From positions 310,001 to 374,000 of the forward strand of contig JALHMI010000006.1 in NCBI GenBank assembly GCA_022844125.1: a stretch of DNA of 64,000 nucleotides. Reading direction: 5' to 3'. The notes beneath the pieces are model-generated. The model was not told the DNA's origin, searched no databases, and worked only from the letters and a program-made list of their open reading frames with translations. Position numbers and translations under genes: made by a program. This document shows positions 10,824 to 16,938 of this stretch, piece by piece. Source of the stretch: Pirellulales bacterium (GTDB lineage Bacteria > Planctomycetota > Planctomycetia > Pirellulales > PALSA-1355). Within the stretch, counting starts at the first letter, position 1. Every line of letters begins with the position of its first letter.

Positions 10824-12863
10824 CTAGTCTTTCTTGTTGCCCTTAATCAGCTTCAAGACAAACGTCAGCTCTTCCTCGCTGACGAAACCGTCGCCATTAG
10901 AGTCGATGAACTGGAACTTGTCGCGGAACTGCTCGGGCAACTCTTCCTGAGAGACCTTGCCGTCCTTGTTCGCGTCGACCTGAGCGACGATCTGCTTTGG
11001 ATCGAGGCTGTCTAGTGGATTGCTGGGCTTGGCGGCCTGGCCCTTGGGAAACCGCTCCACGAAGAACCCGATCATCATCTCCTCGAAAGTCTGCTCGCCC
11101 CAGGACACGTCCTTCGTTGGATCTGGATTCGAAAGGTTCTCTTCCGAATTGTCCCATACCGCAGTGCAAACGAGCTTCGTTCCCTTGGGAATCTTCTTCG
11201 GCTCGGCCAGTTCGTACGTCGTCTGCCAGTTGAAGTCGTACTGCGGCACGTCCAGCAGCACTTCGCTGGTTCCGTCCGGATAGAACGCCTCGTACTTGAA
11301 TGCCTTGCCGCGGGTGTGCATGTGCGGCGAAAAACTTACAATTGTGGTGTCATTGTCAAAGATCTTTTCAGCCGTCGCGGTGTAGTCGCTGGCACCAGCC
11401 GGGATCGAGAAGAACGTGTTCAGAACTGCCGTGCTGCGAGCTTCGTACTCGACGGTTGCTGGGTCGGTGAACTTGAAACCGACATAGCTCATGTCCTCCT
11501 GCGGATAACCGTTCGGCGTGTAGTGCATCTGGAATACCAGCTTGCTGCCGGCCTTCACGTGCACTGCCGTTTTGCCGTCGGTGTTGTACAAAGCGTTCGC
11601 ACCCGGAGCATATGCAGCAATCAGGTTGCCGCTGGTGAGCGCGCCGCCTTCTCCGTCGCCACCACCACCCCGACGTCCGCCGCGACCGCGCCGTCCCGGC
11701 GCGCCGTTGCCCAGTTCGCGCGGCTGCTTATCCGGCGGAACCACGAACACCAGAATATGGTGCACGGTTTCCAGGCTGCCCGGCTTGGCCTCGGCTCCGA
11801 TGATCCACTTGTCCTCGGTCCAGCCCGGATCGACCGTGAAGTGGTAGTAGTCGATCACGCCTTCGGCCGCAACCTTCACCGGTTCGTCGCGCATGTTGAT
11901 GATCTGGTCCGGCTTGCCGATGCTCCAGCCTTCGACAAACTCACGCGGTTCGGGAAGCTTACTCTTGTCACCTTCGGGGCAACCATTGTCGACCCAAGTG
12001 CGAATCAGCGACTTTTCCTCATCGGTGAGTCGTGATTCGTTCGCGAACTTGCCGTGCTCCGGACTGGCATGCCAGGGGGGCATGCGGCCGTCGTCCACGA
12101 CTTCGCGAATCATCTCGCCCCAGCCCACGACGTCTTCGTAGTTCGTCATCACGAAGGGGCCGATCATGCCTTCGCGGTGGCATTCCACGCAGTGCTGTTG
12201 GAAAATCCGCGCGATCTGATCGCTGTAGGTCACTTCCGAGTTGGCAACGGGCTCCTTTACCCGGCCAATGTGGCACCCCAGGGCTTCGGTCGTCGGCACG
12301 CTGACCTCCTTGCCGGCGAGCAATTCTTTCACGGCTTCGACCAGGTCGCGGCGGGAAGGCTCGGGACGTTGGAAGCCCAGGCCCTCAGCAAAACCGTACT
12401 GATCGTCGATGCGGCCCCAGTAGCGGACCGTGCGGTTCTTATCGAGCACGAAGATTTCGGGCGTGCGGATTGCACCAAAGTGATCGGCGACCAGGTTCTT
12501 CACGTCCTTCAAGACAGGGAACTCGATCTTGTTCCGTTCCGCGAATGCTTTGATCTCTTCAATCGAATCCTGCTGATTCGCGTCGATGGCGACGAACGCC
12601 ACCTTGTCCTTCGGCAACTCCTTCGCCAAGTCCGCCAGACGCGGAGCATACAGCTTCGCCAACGGGCATTCGGTTCCGAGGAAGGCCACCACGACGATAT
12701 CCTGCTTCAGGCTCGCCAGCGCGTGGTCCTTGCCAAACTGATTCTTTAGATGAAACGGCTTGATCTGCTTGCCGACGCGCGTGGCGTCATCGGCAGCCCC
12801 CACGCCGCTTGCCAGCAGAGTCAAGAGCAGGCACATGAACGAAACGGAACACAAACGACGCAT
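10824..12863 (-). CDS. Exported redoxin - c-type haem - PHM-like copper monooxygenase-fold protein with two EF-hands
   Basis: 679 residues from the ATG at 12863 (GAGGAGA upstream; signal peptide to about residue 24). Order: thioredoxin-like redoxin domain (~25-190) with a single Cys in GTECPLAK (C66); a haem-binding CVECH (225-229) in a cytochrome-like segment; then a region matching the two-domain core of peptidylglycine/dopamine monooxygenases. That region holds the copper-ligand pattern: H368-H369 (VHHILVF), H447 (QMHYTP), H514-x-H516 (HMHTRG) and M596 or M597 (EEMMIGFF), with spacings close to those in PHM. Two canonical EF-hand loops (630-641 and 654-665) end the protein, and a Gly/Arg-rich loop interrupts the first copper domain. 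Known relatives in planctomycetes are annotated only as redoxin-domain proteins. Periplasmic copper redox chemistry is inferred; the substrate is unknown. Confidence 0.85.
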   Translation of the reverse strand: MRRLCSVSFMCLLLTLLASGVGAADDATRVGKQIKPFHLKNQFGKDHALASLKQDIVVVAFLGTECPLAKLYAPRLADLAKELPKDKVAFVAIDANQQDSIEEIKAFAERNKIEFPVLKDVKNLVADHFGAIRTPEIFVLDKNRTVRYWGRIDDQYGFAEGLGFQRPEPSRRDLVEAVKELLAGKEVSVPTTEALGCHIGRVKEPVANSEVTYSDQIARIFQQHCVECHREGMIGPFVMTNYEDVVGWGEMIREVVDDGRMPPWHASPEHGKFANESRLTDEEKSLIRTWVDNGCPEGDKSKLPEPREFVEGWSIGKPDQIINMRDEPVKVAAEGVIDYYHFTVDPGWTEDKWIIGAEAKPGSLETVHHILVFVVPPDKQPRELGNGAPGRRGRGGRRGGGGDGEGGALTSGNLIAAYAPGANALYNTDGKTAVHVKAGSKLVFQMHYTPNGYPQEDMSYVGFKFTDPATVEYEARSTAVLNTFFSIPAGASDYTATAEKIFDNDTTIVSFSPHMHTRGKAFKYEAFYPDGTSEVLLDVPQYDFNWQTTYELAEPKKIPKGTKLVCTAVWDNSEENLSNPDPTKDVSWGEQTFEEMMIGFFVERFPKGQAAKPSNPLDSLDPKQIVAQVDANKDGKVSQEELPEQFRDKFQFIDSNGDGFVSEEELTFVLKLIKGNKKD

Positions 12864-12953
12864 TGAAATCTCCTCGAAGGTCGTTAGCGGGCACGCCGGA
12901 GCGGAGAAGCCGCTGGGGGGATTCGCAGAACCGAGCGAACGCGGCGAGGATTC

Positions 12954-12983
12954 AGTATAGCCACGCCGCCCGAGCCGCTCCAA
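12954..12983 (-). promoter_or_regulatory. Candidate promoter of the redoxin/PHM-like gene
   Basis: Minus-strand TATACT (12954-12959, 5 of 6 to the -10 consensus) with TTGGAG 18 bases upstream (12978-12983). The predicted start lies about 85 bases before the ATG. The -10 is good and the -35 is weak. Confidence 0.4.
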
Positions 12984-13211
12984 GCGGAAAACCAGGCCAC
13001 TCATGAGTTCCTCATCAGCCGCCCAGACACTTGCCGCGGACACGTTGCAATCATCCGTCCTTGTATACCCACGGTTACCGCGATTTGGTTGCAGTTGAGT
13101 GGCGTTTTTTAATGTCCGAGGGTTGGGCGTCGCGCCGCTCGATCGATGGACTGGATGACCCAAACAGGAAGTCAGCCGATTCCAGCAACCGCGACGGCCA
13201 GCTTCCTTTCG

Positions 13212-13239
13212 CCGGTCTTGCGCGATCGCGCAAGACCGG
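13212..13239. repeat. Perfect 28-bp palindrome
   Basis: The left half CCGGTCTTGCGCGA is followed immediately by its exact reverse complement, with no loop. The centre contains GCGATCGC, the octamer known as HIP1 in cyanobacteria. It lies 25 bases past the stop of the SEC-C gene. It could act as a cruciform or strong hairpin ending that transcript, although no T-run follows, or as a dimeric protein-binding site. Confidence 0.85.
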
Positions 13240-13263
13240 GTTGTCACCAGGCTAAAAGGCGAC

Positions 13264-13401
13264 CTAGTGCAGACAACATATCTTGAACTTCTTGCCGCTG
13301 CCGCAGGGACAAGAATCGTTCCGGCCGACGACGCGCGAATCGCGGACAATGGTGTCGATCGGGGGAGGCAGTGGATTTTCATCCCAAGTAGGGAGCCGCA
13401 T
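13264..13401 (-). CDS. Small SEC-C zinc-binding motif protein (45 residues)
   Basis: A 45-codon frame, ATG at 13401 to TAG 13264-13266. The C-terminal third is a textbook SEC-C motif, [18 protein letters not shown], with the four zinc-ligand Cys at 31, 33, 42 and 43 followed only by LH. The N-terminal 25 residues ([14 protein letters not shown]...) carry no other domain. An in-frame stop at 13441-13443 excludes a longer protein. AAGGG lies 7 bases before the ATG and an extended -10 promoter sits about 30 bases upstream, both supporting expression. In SecA the same motif binds zinc and contacts SecB or ribosomes; small free-standing versions are known but their role is not clear. Confidence 0.75.
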   Translation of the reverse strand: MRLPTWDENPLPPPIDTIVRDSRVVGRNDSCPCGSGKKFKICCLH

Positions 13402-13714
13402 GCTTGCACCCTTGAAGAAGTCCTTGTATCGCCCGAGATTCTAGCAGCTCAGGGCGATTTTCAAGTAATCCTGACGCCGCTTCATCTTCACTTCATGTGC
13501 CCCCCGCTAAAGTTCACGGCATGGTCGCAGCGAGGTTCCTGTGCGGCCTTGGGAATGCGACCTCGAGCGTGTCCGCGCCCGCGCTGTCTTTGAGGAGAGT
13601 GGCGCTACAGCGTGTGAGAACTCGGGGTCGCAGTCCGCGGCATGCTGCATTGGCCCGCTGAACCAGCCGGAATGATCGAAGAGCAACGTTCTCAAAATCG
13701 AAAGGGTTCGCACG
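13402..13714. other. Divergent intergenic region between SEC-C and EF-hand genes
   Basis: 313 bases. It holds the SEC-C promoter on the minus strand and the AAGGG ribosome-binding site before the EF-hand gene on the plus strand. I see no further gene and no clear plus-strand promoter. Confidence 0.5.
13438..13464 (-). promoter_or_regulatory. Candidate extended -10 promoter of the SEC-C gene
   Basis: Minus strand: TTGAAA (13459-13464), a short 15-base spacer, then TAGAAT (13438-13443) preceded by TGC, an extended -10 motif. The predicted start is about 30 bases before the SEC-C ATG. Confidence 0.4.
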
Positions 13715-14380
13715 ATGAAAGCCATTTGGAGTTTGTTAACCATCGCAGGCCTGGGCATCGTAACGGTCGCGGCGTACGCCCAACCGCCCGATGGTCCTCC
13801 GCCCGGCCGCGGTGCACGCGGCGATGGCCCCGGTCGCGGCCCTGGCGGTCCCGGCGGACCGCCGGTGGTTCGCGCCCTTGATACCGACAAGGACGGCGAG
13901 ATCTCGGCCGACGAGATTGCCAAGGCGGCCGAGTCGCTCAAGTCACTCGACAAGAATGAAGACGGCAAGCTCACCGAAGACGAACTTCGTCCGCCGCGCC
14001 CGGAAGGTGCACCCGATGGCCCCGGCCCTGGCGGTCCGGAAGCGCGTCGCGGTCCCGGTGGCCCGAACGGTCCGCCGCGTGGCGATGGTGCCATCCCGCG
14101 CGAGCGTCGTCGTTTCTCACAGGATGGTCCCGGTCCGCGTGGGCCTCGCGGGCCGCGCGGTGACTTCGGTCCTCCGCCGGGTCCTGGCGGTCCGCCAGCG
14201 ATGATGCCGCCACACTTGAAGGAGATGCTCGATCTGTCCGAGGATCAAGTCAAACAGCTCGACGCGTTGCACAAGGAGTCGCGCGAGAAGTTCGAAAAGA
14301 TACTCACCGCCGAGCAACTCGAAAAGCTCAAGGAGCACGGCCCCCCGGGTCCGCCGCACGAGCGTGAACGCGACGAGTGA
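13715..14380 (+). CDS. Exported Gly/Pro-rich EF-hand protein with CpxP/Spy-like C-terminal helices
   Basis: 221 residues. A signal peptide (to AYAQ, about residue 23) is followed by a Gly/Pro/Arg-rich stretch, two EF-hand loops ([12 protein letters not shown] near 56 and [12 protein letters not shown] near 79), a long collagen-like GPR-rich segment, and a C-terminal helical part ([38 protein letters not shown]) resembling the LTxxQ-type helices of Spy/CpxP-like proteins. It should be periplasmic and bind calcium or another metal; a chaperone or sensor-partner role is only inferred. AAGGG precedes the ATG. It lies directly upstream of a response regulator/kinase pair but a hairpin separates them. 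The kinase's sensor segment has similar Gly/Pro richness. Confidence 0.8.
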   Translation: MKAIWSLLTIAGLGIVTVAAYAQPPDGPPPGRGARGDGPGRGPGGPGGPPVVRALDTDKDGEISADEIAKAAESLKSLDKNEDGKLTEDELRPPRPEGAPDGPGPGGPEARRGPGGPNGPPRGDGAIPRERRRFSQDGPGPRGPRGPRGDFGPPPGPGGPPAMMPPHLKEMLDLSEDQVKQLDALHKESREKFEKILTAEQLEKLKEHGPPGPPHERERDE

Positions 14381-14460
14381 ACCGCAGACGCTGATTACCA
14401 AGCTAAAGCCGGGGGAATACCTTCCGCCGGAACTTTGCTCAAGGTTCCTTTTGCCCCAAG

Positions 14461-14483
14461 CCCAGGGAATGCACTTCCCTGGG
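14461..14483 (+). terminator. Hairpin after the EF-hand gene
   Basis: Perfect 9-bp stem (CCCAGGGAA with TTCCCTGGG) around TGCAC, followed by TTTG. It lies 80 bases past the stop and before the response regulator. The T-run is short, so termination may be partial. Confidence 0.55.
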
Positions 14484-14567
14484 TTTGCGGCGTTTCGATT
14501 GCTCCCGTCAGCTATTATCTACTAGTGGAACCAGTGGATCGATTAATCGGCAGTTCGCGCCCCTTTC

Positions 14568-15221
14568 ATGCGTATCCTCGTTGTCGAAGACGAACTCGAG
14601 CTCTTGAAGATCCTGGCGCAGGCCTTGCGCGAGGAAGGTTACGCCGTCGACACCGCGGCCGATGGCGAAGAAGGGATCTTCCGCGCCGAAAGCTGGGACT
14701 ACGATGCGATTGTGCTCGACCTGATGCTCCCCAAACTCAGTGGCATGCAAGTGCTCGAGCGCCTGCGGCTTGAGAAGAAGACGCCGGTGCTGATCCTTAC
14801 CGCGCGCGATACCGTGCCTGATCGCGTGCGTGGACTGGATGGCGGGGCGGACGATTACCTGGTGAAGCCGTTCGAGCTCAGCGAACTATTCGCCCGGCTT
14901 CGCGCTCTCATCCGCCGCGCGAACGGTCAGGCGGTGCCCACGATCGAAGTTGGCGGGGTCACAATCGATACCCGCGCCCGCCGGGCCACGCAAGGCGGCG
15001 AAGCGGTGTCGCTCACGGCCCGCGAATACGCCTTGGTCGAAATGCTCGCCCTGCGCCGTGGACAGGTCGTTTCACGCACCGAAATGTACGAGCACCTTTT
15101 CGACGAGAACGAGGACACGATGTCGAACCTGCTCGACGTACACGTCTCGAACATCCGCCGCAAGCTCGGCAAAGACTTCATCACCACACGCCGTGGTCAC
15201 GGGTACTCGATCGATGATTAA
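14568..15221 (+). CDS. OmpR/PhoB-family response regulator
   Basis: 217 residues. The receiver domain (1-115) has the acidic pair ED in VVEDELEL, the phosphorylated Asp in IVLDLMLPK (near residue 51), Thr in LILTARD and Lys in LVKPFE. A winged-helix DNA-binding domain follows (~125-217; LTAREYALVEMLA, then LLDVHVSNIRRKLG and TTRRGHGYSI). It would be phosphorylated by the kinase encoded immediately downstream, which overlaps it by 8 bases. The receiver sequence is typical of regulators for metal or envelope stress systems of the CusR/PhoP type; the target is unknown. Confidence 0.95.
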   Translation: MRILVVEDELELLKILAQALREEGYAVDTAADGEEGIFRAESWDYDAIVLDLMLPKLSGMQVLERLRLEKKTPVLILTARDTVPDRVRGLDGGADDYLVKPFELSELFARLRALIRRANGQAVPTIEVGGVTIDTRARRATQGGEAVSLTAREYALVEMLALRRGQVVSRTEMYEHLFDENEDTMSNLLDVHVSNIRRKLGKDFITTRRGHGYSIDD

Positions 15222-16932
15222 GTCGATGCGCCTCCGATTGCAGGTCTGGTATGCGGCGGTGCTGCTGTTTGTGATCACCGCCTTCGCCGGTGCGCTGTAC
15301 GTGCACACGCGGCTTGAGCGGATGCGCGCCACCGACGCCCGGCTCGAAGCCGCCGCCAGTTACCTGCAGGCCACGCTCCGCGGTCTGCCGCCCATGGACG
15401 AGCGGCCGTTCTTTTCGATGCAGCGAGCCATCCGAGCGCGGATGTCCGGCGAACGAGGTCCACGCGATCACGGTCCTCCCGAGCATGGCCCCCCTGAGCG
15501 TCGGCTCCCCGAACCCGGTCCTCGCCATCACGGTCCCGGTGGCGATCATCCCGCCGGCCCGCCGCCCGGCGACCATCCCGACTTTCCGGACCGGCCACCG
15601 CATCCTGGTGCGGGGCCTGCCGAGCGGCTGCGCGCGGCGATGACGCTGCCTGGCTCGCTGCTCGATGCGCCAGACTCGCCGCAGCAGGATTGGCCTTACT
15701 TCAAGATCTGGCATGCCGACGGCACGGTGCTGGCCGAGTCGGACAACCTCGCCCCGCCCGAAGACAGTGACGAACGCCGGCCGGACGTGCCGCAGATCGG
15801 ATCGCCCCCGGGCTTTCCGCCGGGGTTCCGGTGGCGCGAACCCGATCGCCGCGAGATTGTGCTCAGCGGCCCGCGCGGATCGACGATTCTCGTCGGTAAA
15901 CCATTCGGCCGCGAGTTGGCCGAGCTGCGCCGCCTGGCCTGGCGGCTGTTCGGCGGCGGGATGATCGTGATGGTAGTCGGCCTCGCAGGCGGATGGCTGA
16001 TCTCGCGGAGCATCACCCAACCGATTCAAACGATCGCGACAACCGCTTCGGAGATCTCCGCCCGAAACCTCGCGCGGCGGATTGAAACTTCGGGGCTGGA
16101 CAAGGAGTTGATTGGCCTGGCGACGATCTTGAACGAGATGTTCGAGCGTCTCGAAGGTTCGTTCGAGCGTCAGTCGCGATTCACGTCCGACGCTTCGCAC
16201 GAACTGCGAACGCCGCTGGCGGTACTGCATGCGCATGCCGAGCTAGCGCTCGCGCGGCCGCGCTCGGCCGAGGAGTATCGCGAAACGCTGGCCGCGTGCC
16301 TGAAAGCGGCCGCCCGCATGGGGACGCTCGTCGACGGATTGTTAATGCTGGCCCGCGCTGATGCTGGCCGGCTCGATCCGCATTTTCGCCGCCTGGATTG
16401 GCGCGAAGTCGTGGACGACGTGGTCGATCAGTATCGCCCGCAAGCGGCCGCCGCTGGCATCGAGTTGTCGACTGATCTAGGGGAGCAAGTGCCTGTGCGG
16501 GGCGATGCGGCACTTCTCGCCCGCGTGTCGAGCAACCTGCTGGGTAACGCACTGCGCTACACACCCCGGGGGGGCCGGATTCACATTGCTCTCAAGGCAC
16601 AGGGAAGTGACGGCGCCGTGCTGACTGTCGAAGATACCGGCTGCGGCATCGCGGTCGAAGATCAAGCCCACGTCTTCGAGCGATTCTTCCGCGCCGACAA
16701 GGCCCGCTCTCGTTCGCAGGGAGGCAACGGCCTGGGACTCGCCATTTGCAAGTCGCTCGTCGAAGCCCACCACGGACGGATCGGCTTCACTTCCATTCCG
16801 GAGCAAGGCGCGCGGTTCGAAGTCTGCCTGCCACTCGATGGCGAGCCGAATCCAACGCGACCTGTGCCAGGCGCTGTGGCATTGCTTGAGTCCGCACACG
16901 TCGAGCCAACCGGCGGCCGGGCCGGGGGCTGA
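15214..16932 (+). CDS. Sensor histidine kinase with His/Pro/Gly-rich extracytoplasmic segment
   Basis: 572 residues from the ATG at 15214, inside the end of the response regulator gene (a second ATG lies at 15226). TM1 is residues ~12-30. The sensor segment contains a His/Pro/Gly-rich stretch (79-135) with seven His in pairs such as DHG, EHG, RHHG and DHP. TM2 lies near 245-265, then HAMP, the phosphoacceptor helix with SDASHELRTPLAV, and the ATPase domain (N-box NLLGNALRYTP, DTGCGI, GGNGLGLAICKSLVE). Partner of the upstream regulator. Repeated His residues outside the membrane suggest metal sensing (copper, nickel or zinc), which is an inference. The gene ends 6 bases from a convergent gene, leaving no room for a terminator. 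Confidence 0.93.
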   Translation: MIKSMRLRLQVWYAAVLLFVITAFAGALYVHTRLERMRATDARLEAAASYLQATLRGLPPMDERPFFSMQRAIRARMSGERGPRDHGPPEHGPPERRLPEPGPRHHGPGGDHPAGPPPGDHPDFPDRPPHPGAGPAERLRAAMTLPGSLLDAPDSPQQDWPYFKIWHADGTVLAESDNLAPPEDSDERRPDVPQIGSPPGFPPGFRWREPDRREIVLSGPRGSTILVGKPFGRELAELRRLAWRLFGGGMIVMVVGLAGGWLISRSITQPIQTIATTASEISARNLARRIETSGLDKELIGLATILNEMFERLEGSFERQSRFTSDASHELRTPLAVLHAHAELALARPRSAEEYRETLAACLKAAARMGTLVDGLLMLARADAGRLDPHFRRLDWREVVDDVVDQYRPQAAAAGIELSTDLGEQVPVRGDAALLARVSSNLLGNALRYTPRGGRIHIALKAQGSDGAVLTVEDTGCGIAVEDQAHVFERFFRADKARSRSQGGNGLGLAICKSLVEAHHGRIGFTSIPEQGARFEVCLPLDGEPNPTRPVPGAVALLESAHVEPTGGRAGG

Positions 16933-16938
16933 CAGCCG

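Larger units (their letters stand above)
12864..13263. other. Intergenic region upstream of the redoxin/PHM-like gene
   Basis: 400 bases with no convincing gene. It holds the ribosome-binding site and a candidate promoter of the downstream gene and, at 13212-13239, a perfect palindrome just beyond the stop of the SEC-C gene. Open frames here lack plausible composition. Confidence 0.6.

Noticed and set aside
11640-11720. Gly/Arg-rich loop of the redoxin protein as a frameshift or repeat insertion
   Set aside because: The frame continues through it into intact copper-ligand motifs; low-complexity loops of this kind also occur in the quinoprotein and EF-hand genes.
13507-14094. 195-codon minus-strand Gly/Pro/Ser-rich frame
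   Set aside because: Its GPP-rich look comes from the complementary GPR repeats of the EF-hand gene, which has a signal peptide and two EF-hand loops.
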